From assembly GCA_036380925.1 (NCBI GenBank), contig DASVDW010000045.1, forward strand, positions 1 to 29,017: a DNA stretch of 29,017 nucleotides, read 5' to 3'. Both the position numbers and the translations under genes were made by a program. Positions 14,255 to 22,441 of this stretch are shown here, one piece after another (position 1 is the first letter of the stretch; each line of letters begins with the position of its first letter). Source of the stretch: JAICLV01 sp036380925 (GTDB taxonomy: Bacteria > Actinomycetota > Actinomycetes > Acidothermales > Acidothermaceae). Below the pieces are notes generated by a model. The model saw nothing but the letters and a program-made list of their open reading frames with translations. It was not told where the DNA came from and did no database searches.

Positions 14255-14899
14255 TCACCAGGGCTCCTTCGTCAATGCGGCGAACACTCCGGCCAACGCG
14301 TCGAACGCGCCCCGTATATTCCACGTCGACGGGTCGCGTCTGCCGATGACGTTCGACACCGCGCGGATCTCGGCGAACGGCACGCCCGCGTCCTTGGCGG
14401 CCGCGGCCACCCCGAACCCCTCCATCGCCTCGGCGATCGCGTGCGGGTGGCGGGCGGCCAGCCGCGCGGCGTCGTCGTCCGTGCCGGTCATGCAGGCGAG
14501 GGTGAGAACCTCACCGCGGACGACGCGAAGCGACGATGCGGCAAGCCGTTCGCGCACCCGCGAGTCGGCGACCGGGTAAGAGGAATCCTGCCGCAATCCC
14601 ATCTCGTTCAACGTGAGGAAGCCGGCGTCGACGCGCGCTCCGAGGTCGGCGAAGGTGACCCGATCGGCGAGCGCGATGTCACCAACCGCGACGCGTCCGG
14701 CGAAACCCCCGGCGATTCCGGCGCTGATGACGAGTGCCCGATCGGGAAACCGAGTGAGCGCGGCAGCCGTGCCGAGCGCGGCCGACACCGGGCCGACGCC
14801 GGCCGCCAGGACTTCGATGTGTGTCGTGGTGGTCGAACCGACGCCGCGCAAAACCGCGTCGCGTTCGGCCTCCACCGCGGTGACGACAAGCAGGCTCAT
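14255..14899 (-). CDS. mqnB: Futalosine hydrolase
   Basis: This 214-residue nucleoside-phosphorylase-fold hydrolase removes hypoxanthine from futalosine to give dehypoxanthinyl futalosine in menaquinone synthesis. It starts MSLLVVTAVEAERDAVLRGV. It has the GVGPVSAALGTA loop, VISAGIAGGFAGRVAVGDI, the specificity segment EAMEGFGVAAAAKDAGVPFAEIRAVSNVIGRRDPSTW, and a typical acidic catalytic residue near the C-terminus. The start ATG 14899 overlaps the stop of the upstream MFS gene as ATGA (14896-14899), so translation is probably coupled. The open frame reaching 15313 is a shadow of that MFS gene. The neighbouring mqnD supports the assignment. Confidence 0.93.
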   Translation of the reverse strand: MSLLVVTAVEAERDAVLRGVGSTTTTHIEVLAAGVGPVSAALGTAAALTRFPDRALVISAGIAGGFAGRVAVGDIALADRVTFADLGARVDAGFLTLNEMGLRQDSSYPVADSRVRERLAASSLRVVRGEVLTLACMTGTDDDAARLAARHPHAIAEAMEGFGVAAAAKDAGVPFAEIRAVSNVIGRRDPSTWNIRGAFDALAGVFAALTKEPW

Positions 14900-16452
14900 C
14901 GTTTCGCGCTGCCCGCCAATCGCTGCTCCCGCAACCGCGCGATTCCGCGGGACGGGCTGGTGCGCACCGCGTGCACGGTCAGCGCGAGCACCGCGAGCAG
15001 CGCGAAAGTGCCCAGTGCCAAACCGAGATTGCCGTTGGACGGCAGGATGATCGCGATGAATCCGCCGAGCACCCACGACAACTGCAGCACGGTTTCCGAG
15101 CGGGCGAAGGCCGACGTCCGCACGTCGTCCGCCACATCGTGTTGGATCACCGAGTCGAGCGCGAGCTTGCCGATGGACGACGCGAGGCTGGCGATGAGCA
15201 ACGCGAGCGCGGCGGTAAACAACCCGAAGGAGACCGCGGCGGCCAAGGCGACCGCGACGGTGGCGGACAACGCCGCGATCGCGATCGGTTCTGGCGCTCG
15301 GGCCTTTATCCACGCGCCAAGGGCGGTGCCGAGCGCGCTGCCCACGGTGGCGGCGGCCACGATCACACCGAGGTCGACGGTGGTGCTGAACACGCCGAGC
15401 GGGTGGGTGCGGATGATGAAGGCGAGAAACAGCGCGAGGAATCCGCTGAAGGCGCGCAGCCCGGCGATCGCGCGCAGCATCGTCGGCATCCGCGCGCCGA
15501 TGCCGTGCAGCGGTGGCAGGATGCGCCGAAAGAGGTTCGCCTGTTGCGGCCGAGCGTGCCGCAACACCTGCGTCTCACCCTCCTCGGCGGGTGGCTCCTC
15601 CTCGACCGGCGCGCCGCGACGGCGCAGCGGCGCCTCGCCTTCGTTGGAGTCGACTCGTCTTGGCAGTCGAAACGCGAAGACGATGCCCGCGAGGTAAAAC
15701 AGGGTGGCCAGCCGAAGCGTCCACGCCGGCGAGCCGGTGGCCCACGAAAGTCCTTGGCCGATAGGCGCCGCCACCGCGGCGGCGATGATCCCCCACATCG
15801 ACAATCGCGCGTTGCCGCGCACCAAGGTGACCGACGGCGGCAGCACGCGCGGCACCACCGCGCTGCGCGAGACACCGTATGCCTTCGAGCAGATCAGCGC
15901 CCCGAACGCGGCCGGGTAGAGCTCGAAGCCGCCTTTCGACGCGACCGCCCCGGCGATCACCCATGCCAGGAACGCGCGGGCCAAATGGGTGGTCGCCAAC
16001 GCGTAGCGGCGTCCGTGTCGAAATTTGTCGAGCACCGGGCCGACCACCGGCGCGATCACCGCGAACGGCGCCATCGTGACGATCAGGTAGATCGCCACCC
16101 GGCTGCGCGCCTGGTTGACGTCGACGGAAAAGAACAGCGTGTTGGCGAGGGCCACCGTGAGCAGCGCGTCTGCGGCCGCGTTGATCGCTTGCAGGTCGAT
16201 GAGGTTGGCCAAGCCGCTTGGCCCGGCGCCCTCGGCCCGCGTCGATCGCAGAAACCATCGCGCCGCCGACCGGCTGCCTCGAGCGGTCGCGCGGGCGGTG
16301 AACCTGAAGGTGGCGCCGATGCCGTGGGCGACCGCTCGGGCCGCCTCGTGATCGGACCGCTCGTCATGTCGACCGCCGCCGTGCCGCGTGCCCGGACCCT
16401 CGGGGCCCGGCAGCTCGCGAGGGCGGTGCGGTTGCGACACAACATCAGTCAA
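14896..16452 (-). CDS. MFS transporter coupled to mqnB
   Basis: This 518-residue major facilitator protein has an Arg-rich cytoplasmic N-terminus (about 1-75, with AARWFLRSTRAEGAGPSGL). About 12 membrane segments follow, starting near ALLTVALANTLFF and IYLIVTMAPFAVIAPVVGPV, then the loop DKFRHGRRYA and a long charged central loop (about 265-305). The substrate is unknown. I recognise the same type of MFS gene beside mqnB in other actinobacteria, so a link to menaquinone synthesis, perhaps transport of an intermediate, is an inference. The start is uncertain (TTG 16452 or GTG 16440), with no strong ribosome site. Its last bases overlap the mqnB start as ATGA. It is divergent from the DUF3027 gene, with about 70 bp between. 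Confidence 0.88.
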   Translation of the reverse strand: MTDVVSQPHRPRELPGPEGPGTRHGGGRHDERSDHEAARAVAHGIGATFRFTARATARGSRSAARWFLRSTRAEGAGPSGLANLIDLQAINAAADALLTVALANTLFFSVDVNQARSRVAIYLIVTMAPFAVIAPVVGPVLDKFRHGRRYALATTHLARAFLAWVIAGAVASKGGFELYPAAFGALICSKAYGVSRSAVVPRVLPPSVTLVRGNARLSMWGIIAAAVAAPIGQGLSWATGSPAWTLRLATLFYLAGIVFAFRLPRRVDSNEGEAPLRRRGAPVEEEPPAEEGETQVLRHARPQQANLFRRILPPLHGIGARMPTMLRAIAGLRAFSGFLALFLAFIIRTHPLGVFSTTVDLGVIVAAATVGSALGTALGAWIKARAPEPIAIAALSATVAVALAAAVSFGLFTAALALLIASLASSIGKLALDSVIQHDVADDVRTSAFARSETVLQLSWVLGGFIAIILPSNGNLGLALGTFALLAVLALTVHAVRTSPSRGIARLREQRLAGSAKR

Positions 16453-16521
16453 CTACGTCGAAGGCTGCTCGCGCGACGCATGCGGCGAGAAGCTGCCTCG
16501 CCCGTGCGAGAATCGGGAACC

Positions 16522-17457
16522 GTGAGCCATGACTCAATTGGCGGCCTGGCCGTCGCGCCGCCAGCCGAGCCGGACGCCGTGTGCGCGGCGGCGGTGGAGA
16601 TTGCCCGCGCCGCCGCCGTCGAGGTCGGGGGCGCCGATCTGGTCGGTGACCACCTCGGCGTCGAAGCAGAGGGCGAGCGCATCGTCACCCATTACTTCGC
16701 GTCCAACGACCGCGCGTACGTCGGCTGGCGCTGGGCGGTCACCGTCGTCCGGCCGCCGCGCCTGAAGGCGGTCTCCGTCGATGAGGTGGTGTTGTTGCCG
16801 GGCGCCGGCGCGCTGCTCGCACCGTCGTGGGTGCCGTGGAGCGACCGGTTGCAGGCCGGCGACCTCGGCGTCGGCGACGTGCTGCCGACCGCGGCCGACG
16901 ATGAGCGGCTCACGCCCGGCTACGCCGACGTCTTCCCGCACGACGACGCGGACGATCGGGCCGTCGTCGACGAGCTCGTCGACGAGTTGTGGTTGGGCCG
17001 GCCGCGGGTGCTGTCGCTGGTTGGTCGTGAAGAGGCCGCGCAACGGTGGTACGACGGCGACCACGGGCCGCACGCCCCTATCGCCCGGGCCGCCGAGTTG
17101 ACCTGCGCGACGTGTGGCTTCCTGCTACTGATGCGCGGCGCGCTGTCGCGGGTGTTCGGCGTGTGCGGCAACGAGTTCGCCCCGGACGACGGGCGCGTCG
17201 TCTCCTTCGACCATGGGTGTGGCGCGCACTCCGAGGCGTTGGTCATCTACACCGCGCCGCAAAGCGGCCAGCCGGCCGTTGACGGGGCTTCGGCTGATCC
17301 GGCCTCCGAACCCGAGCCCGTTCCGGAGGCCGATTCGGAGGCTGTTCCAGAGGCCGGTTCCGAGGCTGTTCCGGAGGTTGAGTCCGAGCCCGTTCTGGCG
17401 GTCGAATCCGAGCCTGTTCGCGAGGTCCATTCCGAGCCCTCAGCGGATTCCAGCTGA
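16522..17457 (+). CDS. DUF3027 family protein
   Basis: This 311-residue protein has no established function. The body (about 20-250) has the DUF3027 signatures HYFASNDRAYVGWRWAVTV and LLPGAGALLAPSWVPWSDR. A likely metal-binding set follows: CATCGF (about 195), VCGNEFAPDDGRVV and DHGCGAHSE. The Cys-x2-Cys, Cys and Cys-x2-His spacing suggests a zinc-ribbon-like fold (inference). The C-terminus is a Glu/Pro/Ser-rich tail of 8-residue repeats encoded by a 24-bp tandem repeat. GTG 16522 is the preferred start. GAGAAT ends 8 nt before it and a weak GGGA precedes it; GTG 16504 is an alternative. The stop overlaps a possible CTG start of the next gene. In M. tuberculosis the homologue lies next to serC (Rv0883c and Rv0884c, from memory). 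Confidence 0.88.
   Translation: MSHDSIGGLAVAPPAEPDAVCAAAVEIARAAAVEVGGADLVGDHLGVEAEGERIVTHYFASNDRAYVGWRWAVTVVRPPRLKAVSVDEVVLLPGAGALLAPSWVPWSDRLQAGDLGVGDVLPTAADDERLTPGYADVFPHDDADDRAVVDELVDELWLGRPRVLSLVGREEAAQRWYDGDHGPHAPIARAAELTCATCGFLLLMRGALSRVFGVCGNEFAPDDGRVVSFDHGCGAHSEALVIYTAPQSGQPAVDGASADPASEPEPVPEADSEAVPEAGSEAVPEVESEPVLAVESEPVREVHSEPSADSS
17317..17436 (+). repeat. Five tandem 24-bp repeats in the DUF3027 gene tail
   Basis: Units begin at 17317, 17341, 17365, 17389 and 17413, each close to (C/G)(C/T)CGTTCCGGAGG...TCCGAG. They encode [AP]-V-[PLR]-[EA]-[AV]-x-S-E. A diverged unit precedes them (17293-17316) and a partial one follows. Copy number is likely to vary between strains. Confidence 0.9.
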
Positions 17458-17492
17458 ACGACCCGTTCGGCGCCGCGGCCCTGCGTGCCCGG

Positions 17493-20345
17493 GTGGTCGC
17501 GTCCTGGGCGGCCAGCCCAGCGCGGTTTCGCGAGGACGCCAACTCCGAGGAGGACCTCGTTGTCGGCGGCTATCGCGACCGGGTCGTCATCGAGCTCGCG
17601 CAAAACGCCGCCGACGCGGCGGTCAGGGCCGGTTCGCGGGGGCGGTTGCGGCTAACGCTCGAGGCCGGTGAGTTGCGGGCGGCGAACACCGGGGCGCCCC
17701 TCGACGCGGCCGGAGTCGAGTCGCTGTCGACCCTTCGCGCGTCGGCCAAGCGCGACGAAGCCGCGATCGGACGATTCGGCGTCGGATTCGCCGCCGTGCT
17801 CGCGGTGAGCGACGAACCGGTGATCGCCTCCACCACCGGCGCCGTCCGCTGGTCGCGAGCTGACGCGCTGGCCGTCGTCCGAGAAATGCCGTCCCTCGAA
17901 GCGGAACTGACGCGGCGCGGCGACGCCGTGCCGGTGTTGCGGTTGCCGTTTGCCGACGTCAGCGAAGCGCCGCCGGCTGGCTACGAAACACAGGTGCGGC
18001 TTCCACTGCGCGACCTCGCCGCCGAGGCGCTGATTCGAGGACTGCTCGCCGACGTCGACGCCGCGCTGTTGTTGACCATGCCGGCGTTGGAGTCGGTCGA
18101 GATTGTGACGGACGGCGTCACCCGGTCGATCACCTCCCGGCTGGTCGGGGACGAGATGGTCGTCGACGGCGTGCGCTGGCGGCTGCGCAACGCGGCCGGC
18201 CGGCTCGAACCGGACTTGCTGCTCGACCGCGGTGTCGAGGAGCGATCGCGGCAGCGCTTCGAGGTGACCTGGGCGGTGCCGATCGACGAGTCCGGTCGAC
18301 CCGCGCCGTTGCCACCGACCGCGCCGAAGGTCGCGCACGCGCCGACACCGACCGACGACCCGGTCACCGTGCCCGCGATGTTGATCGCGTCGTTTCCGCT
18401 TGAGCCGTCGCGTCGGCGGATCGCGGCCGGCCCGCTTCGCCAGTTCCTGGTCGAGCGCGCCGTCGAGCTGTACGCCGAACTCGTGGGTTCGCTGCCGGCG
18501 ACCGTTGAGGTGTCGCGTCTGGTGCCGGTCGGCTTGCCGGCCGGGCCGCTGGACGCCGAGTTGCGGTCGGGCATCGTGGCGCGGTTGCGCGAGCTCGCGT
18601 TCTTGCCGACACGCGACGACGACGTTCGGCTTCGTCCCAGCCAAGCGGCGTTGCTGGAGGTCGGCGGCGCCGTCGTCACCACCGGTTTGGTGGACGTGCT
18701 CGCCGACGTCTTGCCGTCGCTGCTCCCGGCCGACTGGGCAAGGTCGGCGCCGCAGGCGCTGGCCGCGCTCGACGTCAGGCGGATCGCGTTGGCGTCGGTG
18801 TTGGACGAACTCCACGCGGTTGACCGCCCGGCGATGTGGTGGCGGGAGCTCTACGCGGCGCTTGTCGAGGCCGGCGTGAGCGCCGACACTTTGGCGGGGC
18901 TGCCCGTGCCGCTCGCGGACGGTGCGCTCGCGCGCTCGCCGAGAGGCGTGTTGATGCCCGGCGCCGCGGCCGATCTTTCGGTGTTCGGCCTGCGCAGCGT
19001 CGACCCCGAGGCCGCGCACCCGTTGTTGCTGCGGCTCGGCGCGGTCGAACCGGAACCCGCCGCGATCCTGGCCAGCGACGCCGTCCGCTCCGCGGTCGAG
19101 CGGTCGTTCGACATCGAGGACCCGCTGCCGGTCGCCGTGGCGACGCTCGGCGTTGTCGCGGCCGGATCTGTCGGCGACGTCGCCGATCACCCGTGGCTCG
19201 CCGACCTCGCGTTGCCGGCATCGGACGGCGACCTGCGCCCGGCCGGAGAGTTGTTGCTGCCCGACGCGAAGCTCGCCGCCGTGGTGGCCGACGACGCGCC
19301 CTTCGGGCAGGTCGACGCGTCGTACGTCGACCGTTGGGGCGCCGAGTTACTCAAGCGCGTCGGCGTTCTCGACGGGTTTGCCGTCGTCCGTGAGCACGAC
19401 GTGTCGGACGACGAGCACGACCTCGATCTCGAGTCAGAGTATTTCGCTTATGTGGCAGGGCAATTCGACGGCTCGGAGCCGGTTCTCATCGATGAGTTCG
19501 TCGCTGTGCGCGACCTTGAGTTTGTTCGCGTTGACGCCTGGCCGCAAGCGCTCGCGCTGCTTGCTGCGCCCGACCTGCGTTCCGCGGTCGTGACGCCCGC
19601 GTACGCGGTCACGTCGACGCAACGCCGACGGGTGTTGCCGTACACCGCCTGGTGGTTGCGCGCCAACGGCGTCGTCGGCGGTCGCCTCCCGTCGTCCGAC
19701 CCCTTGCTGGGCGGCGTCTACGACGTCGTCGAGCTTGATTTAGACGACGAATTCCTCGCGGCGGCCGGCGCCTTGCGCGACGTCTCGGACGCCGATGACG
19801 GCGACCTGGTCGCCCGCCTCGCAGACGCCGACCGCGAAGTCGGGCGGGCGCAGCTGCGGATGTTGTACGCGGTCGCGAGCCCCGAACGGCCACCCTCGCG
19901 GGTGCGGGCCGTGCGCGGCGGGGAGTTGGCCGTGGTTGACGCCGTCGACGCGGTTGTCGTCGACCAGCCCGACCTGCTGCCGTTACTGGGGAACTTGGCG
20001 GTGGTGCCGGCCTCGATCGATGACGCGGTGCGGGTGGCCGACGCTCTTGACCTCGCGCTCGCCTCCGAACTCGCCGACTACGCGGTGTTGAGCGACGGCG
20101 AGCCGCAAGCCGACCATGTGCGTCACGAGAAGCTGCTCGTCGCCGATGCCGAAGGTCGTCCCACTCATGTCCGATGGCGATACGTCGACGACGTGTTGCA
20201 TGTCGACGCGGCGGCGCTGGCGTTTGGACTGGGCCGCGGTCGGGCGTGGCGGGCGGCAGACTGGCGGTCGCGCCACCTGGTGACCGAGTTGCTGAGCAAC
20301 CCTGAGCAGGCTGCGCTGCTCGCGGCCGAGTGCGACCTCGACTAG
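17493..20345 (+). CDS. Sacsin/Hsp90-like GHKL ATPase domain protein
   Basis: This large cytoplasmic protein has at least 950 residues. An N-terminal sacsin-type HATPase domain (about 1-200) carries the N box VIELAQNAADAAVRAG and the glycine motif AAIGRFGVGFAAVL, as in Hsp90-like GHKL ATPases. The remainder is long, Leu/Val/Asp-rich and unlike any family I can name, with an acidic stretch VSDDEHDLDLESEY (about 635-648). It may be a chaperone or remodelling ATPase, but no function is established. The conservative start is GTG 17493. CTG 17454 is in frame, overlaps the DUF3027 stop as CTGA, and would add LNDPFGAAALRAR. I recall a similar DPFG...ALR segment in homologues, so the real start may be there (963 residues). 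The stop shares CTAG with that of the DUF2530 gene. Confidence 0.85.
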   Translation: MVASWAASPARFREDANSEEDLVVGGYRDRVVIELAQNAADAAVRAGSRGRLRLTLEAGELRAANTGAPLDAAGVESLSTLRASAKRDEAAIGRFGVGFAAVLAVSDEPVIASTTGAVRWSRADALAVVREMPSLEAELTRRGDAVPVLRLPFADVSEAPPAGYETQVRLPLRDLAAEALIRGLLADVDAALLLTMPALESVEIVTDGVTRSITSRLVGDEMVVDGVRWRLRNAAGRLEPDLLLDRGVEERSRQRFEVTWAVPIDESGRPAPLPPTAPKVAHAPTPTDDPVTVPAMLIASFPLEPSRRRIAAGPLRQFLVERAVELYAELVGSLPATVEVSRLVPVGLPAGPLDAELRSGIVARLRELAFLPTRDDDVRLRPSQAALLEVGGAVVTTGLVDVLADVLPSLLPADWARSAPQALAALDVRRIALASVLDELHAVDRPAMWWRELYAALVEAGVSADTLAGLPVPLADGALARSPRGVLMPGAAADLSVFGLRSVDPEAAHPLLLRLGAVEPEPAAILASDAVRSAVERSFDIEDPLPVAVATLGVVAAGSVGDVADHPWLADLALPASDGDLRPAGELLLPDAKLAAVVADDAPFGQVDASYVDRWGAELLKRVGVLDGFAVVREHDVSDDEHDLDLESEYFAYVAGQFDGSEPVLIDEFVAVRDLEFVRVDAWPQALALLAAPDLRSAVVTPAYAVTSTQRRRVLPYTAWWLRANGVVGGRLPSSDPLLGGVYDVVELDLDDEFLAAAGALRDVSDADDGDLVARLADADREVGRAQLRMLYAVASPERPPSRVRAVRGGELAVVDAVDAVVVDQPDLLPLLGNLAVVPASIDDAVRVADALDLALASELADYAVLSDGEPQADHVRHEKLLVADAEGRPTHVRWRYVDDVLHVDAAALAFGLGRGRAWRAADWRSRHLVTELLSNPEQAALLAAECDLD

Positions 20346-20623
20346 GGCTGCTCGTCGTCCGGCGCCGCATCGGCGCGGGTGGCCCGGTCTGCGCGGCGGG
20401 CGGCGGCCCGGTGGTGGAGCGCGACGAGGACGAAGCCCCACAGCCCGAGGGCGAAGCCGGCGACGGTCACCCAAAGCCACCAGCCCTGGCCGTGCCGGAC
20501 CATCTCGTCGTGACGGGTCAGCAAGACGATGAAGGCGATCCCCCATGCGAGGGTTCCTGCGACGACCGGGGCGTAGTCGTTCGTGCGGTACGGCGGCGGA
20601 TCCGGGCGGCGAGTGGCGGCCAT
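20342..20623 (-). CDS. DUF2530 domain small membrane protein
   Basis: This 93-residue protein starts MAATRRPDPPPYRTNDYAPV. It has two membrane segments (about VVAGTLAWGIAFIVLL and WLWVTVAGFALGLWGFVLVAL) joined by the short loop TRHDEMVRHGQGW, and a charged cytoplasmic tail. It matches DUF2530, an actinobacterial family of unknown role. The start ATG 20623 is preceded by TACGCT at 6 nt, a likely -10 box of a leaderless transcript, and has no ribosome site. The open frame to 20686 would run into the MarR operator and is less likely. It diverges from marR across the operator and may be co-regulated. Its stop overlaps that of the sacsin-like gene. Confidence 0.85.
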   Translation of the reverse strand: MAATRRPDPPPYRTNDYAPVVAGTLAWGIAFIVLLTRHDEMVRHGQGWWLWVTVAGFALGLWGFVLVALHHRAAARRADRATRADAAPDDEQP

Positions 20624-20629
20624 GCCGTC

Positions 20630-20635
20630 AGCGTA
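20630..20635 (-). promoter_or_regulatory. Putative -10 element TACGCT for the leaderless DUF2530 gene
   Basis: On the minus strand TACGCT fits TANNNT and lies 6 nt before ATG 20623. The MarR operator lies about 43 bp upstream of this box, where a repressor or activator could act. Confidence 0.45.
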
Positions 20636-20677
20636 GTGGGTTGCCCCGGCGTGATCGCCGAGCGCGAAAACCAATAC

Positions 20678-20707
20678 CGTTAGCATAGCTAATGAGCTAT
20701 GCTAACG
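20678..20707. promoter_or_regulatory. Perfect 30-bp palindromic operator for the MarR regulator
   Basis: CGTTAGCATAGCT (20678-20690) and AGCTATGCTAACG (20695-20707) are exact reverse complements around AATG. Each arm contains a smaller dyad (TTAGC-ATA-GCTAA), so two MarR dimers could bind. TATGCT (20698-20703) inside the right arm fits a -10 box 8 nt before the marR ATG (20712), so binding would repress marR directly. Confidence 0.9.
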
Positions 20708-20711
20708 ATCC

Positions 20712-21143
20712 ATGCACACCAAAGTCGCCACCCTTGAGCTCGCGAGTGAGTTGCGCGTCGCCTTGATGCGGCTCACCCGGAGGTTGCGCGCCGAGCGGCC
20801 GGAGAAGAACGTCACCCTCACCCAGCTGGCCGTGCTCGGCTCGCTGGAGCGATGCGGTGCGATGAACCTCGCTCAGCTGGCCGCGCGGGAGCGGGTGCAG
20901 CCGCCTTCGATGACCCGCACGACCGCGGCGCTCCAAGATCTCGGGTTGGTCACCCGGCGCGCCGACCCGGCTGACAAGCGGCATGTCGTGTTCGAGCTCA
21001 GCGACGCCGGCCGGGCGTTGTTGCACGAGGACAGGCGCCGCCGCGAGGCGTGGCTTGCCGGCCAGCTCAGCAGCCTGACCGACGAAGAGCGCGAGCTGCT
21101 GCACGCCGTCACCCCGTTACTCGACCGATTGGCCAGCTCATGA
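20712..21143 (+). CDS. MarR family transcriptional regulator
   Basis: This 143-residue winged-helix regulator would bind DNA as a dimer. Residues about 35-100 form the wHTH: LTQLAVLGSLERCGAMNLAQ, recognition region VQPPSMTRTTAALQDLGLV and wing TRRADPADKRHVVFELSDAG. The flanking helices provide dimerisation. A perfect palindrome ends 5 bp before the ATG and contains a plausible -10 box, pointing to autorepression and a leaderless message. The stop overlaps the start of the following MFS gene as ATGA. The arrangement regulator-efflux pump is the usual MarR theme, so the ligand is probably a substrate of that pump (inference). Confidence 0.93.
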   Translation: MHTKVATLELASELRVALMRLTRRLRAERPEKNVTLTQLAVLGSLERCGAMNLAQLAARERVQPPSMTRTTAALQDLGLVTRRADPADKRHVVFELSDAGRALLHEDRRRREAWLAGQLSSLTDEERELLHAVTPLLDRLASS

Positions 21144-22441
21144 AAGCGATGTTCGCGGCGCTGAGCCTGCGCAACTATCGCTTGTACGCGGCCGGCCAGG
21201 TCGTCTCAAACACCGGCACATGGATGGGCCGGGTCACGCAGGACTGGCTCGTCTACCACATCCTCACCAACGACAACAGCTTCGCGCTCGGCATCGTCAC
21301 CGCGTTGCAGTTCATGCCGACCCTGGTGTTCGGGATGTTCGGCGGCATGCTGGGCGACCGCTATCCCAAGCGCAAGGTGCTCACCGTCACGCAGAGCGTG
21401 ATGGCGGCGATCTCCGCGCTCAGCGGGCTGCTCCTCGTCTTTGACGCCATGCGGTTGTGGACCATCTGCGTGATCGCCTTCGTGTTCGGCGTGGCGTCGG
21501 CGCTCGACGCGCCGGTGCGCCAGGCGTTTGTGATCGAGATGGTCGGCCGTGACAAGCTGCAGAACGCGGTCAGCCTGAACTCCGCGACGTTCAACGCCTC
21601 CCGGATGATCGGCCCGGCGATCGCCGGCCTGCTGATCGAGGCGTTCGGCACCGCGCCCGCCTTCTTCGTCAACGCGTTCTCCTACCTGGCGGTGATCGCC
21701 GGCATTTTGGCGATGTCCGCGTCGGAGCTTTGGCCCGCGCCGCTCGTCGCGCGCGCCCGCGGGCAGCTGCGCGAAGGTTTGGCGTACGTGAAGAGCCGCC
21801 CGGAGCTCATGCTCCCGGTCTTGCTGATGGGCTTCATCGGCACCTTCGGGTTCAACTTCCAAATCACGAACGCCCTTGTGGCGCAAGGGGTCTTCCATCG
21901 CGGGGCGGGCAGCTACGGATTGCTGTCGACGGCGCAGGCTCTCGGCTCGGTCGTCGGCGCGCTCACCTCGGCGCGCCGCCGTCGACGACCTCGCATCAGG
22001 ATGCTCGTCGCGGCCGGGGCGACTTTCGGGCTGCTGGAAGCGGTGTCTGGCTTCCTGCCGTCGTACACGGTCTTCATGCTGTGGCTGATTCCGATCGGCG
22101 GTGTCGGCATCTTGCTGGCGACGGCGTGCAACTCGATGCTGCAGCTGAGCGCCGCGCCGCACATGCAGGCGCGGGTGATGGCGTTGTACACCACCGTGTT
22201 CATCGGCTGCGCGCCCCTCGGTTCGCTGCTGGTCGGATGGCTCGGCGGCCAGGTCGGCCCGCAATGGTCGCTGTTCGTCGGCGGGGTCATCTCGCTGGCG
22301 GCCGCGGTCGGATCCGCGTTGTACTACGTCCGGTCCCAGCGGTTGGAGATCCGGATGACCGAGCAGTTGCGCTGGCCGCGGTTGATCACTCGCGACGAGA
22401 TCGTCGAGGAGGCGCTCACCGCCGACGTCCGAGCCCGATGA
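21140..22441 (+). CDS. MFS transporter (MFS_3 / EntS-like exporter)
   Basis: This 433-residue integral membrane exporter starts MKAMFAALSLRNYRLYAAGQ. SLRNYRLYxxGQxxSxTGTWM is the hallmark N-terminus of MFS_3 exporters related to EntS. The loop GGMLGDRYPKRKVL between helices 2 and 3 is the MFS signature, followed by ASALDAPVRQAFVIEMV and LNSATFNASRMIGPAIAGLL. About 12 membrane helices are visible. ATG 21140 overlaps the marR stop and the stop overlaps the thpR start, both as ATGA, so the three genes are translationally coupled and under MarR control. Substrates of this group include siderophores and drugs; the one here is unknown. Confidence 0.92.
   Translation: MKAMFAALSLRNYRLYAAGQVVSNTGTWMGRVTQDWLVYHILTNDNSFALGIVTALQFMPTLVFGMFGGMLGDRYPKRKVLTVTQSVMAAISALSGLLLVFDAMRLWTICVIAFVFGVASALDAPVRQAFVIEMVGRDKLQNAVSLNSATFNASRMIGPAIAGLLIEAFGTAPAFFVNAFSYLAVIAGILAMSASELWPAPLVARARGQLREGLAYVKSRPELMLPVLLMGFIGTFGFNFQITNALVAQGVFHRGAGSYGLLSTAQALGSVVGALTSARRRRRPRIRMLVAAGATFGLLEAVSGFLPSYTVFMLWLIPIGGVGILLATACNSMLQLSAAPHMQARVMALYTTVFIGCAPLGSLLVGWLGGQVGPQWSLFVGGVISLAAAVGSALYYVRSQRLEIRMTEQLRWPRLITRDEIVEEALTADVRAR

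Noticed and set aside
21050..21139. Upstream extension of the MFS_3 exporter frame
   Set aside because: It overlaps the 3' end of marR out of frame. The family N-terminus (LRNYRLY) begins just after ATG 21140.
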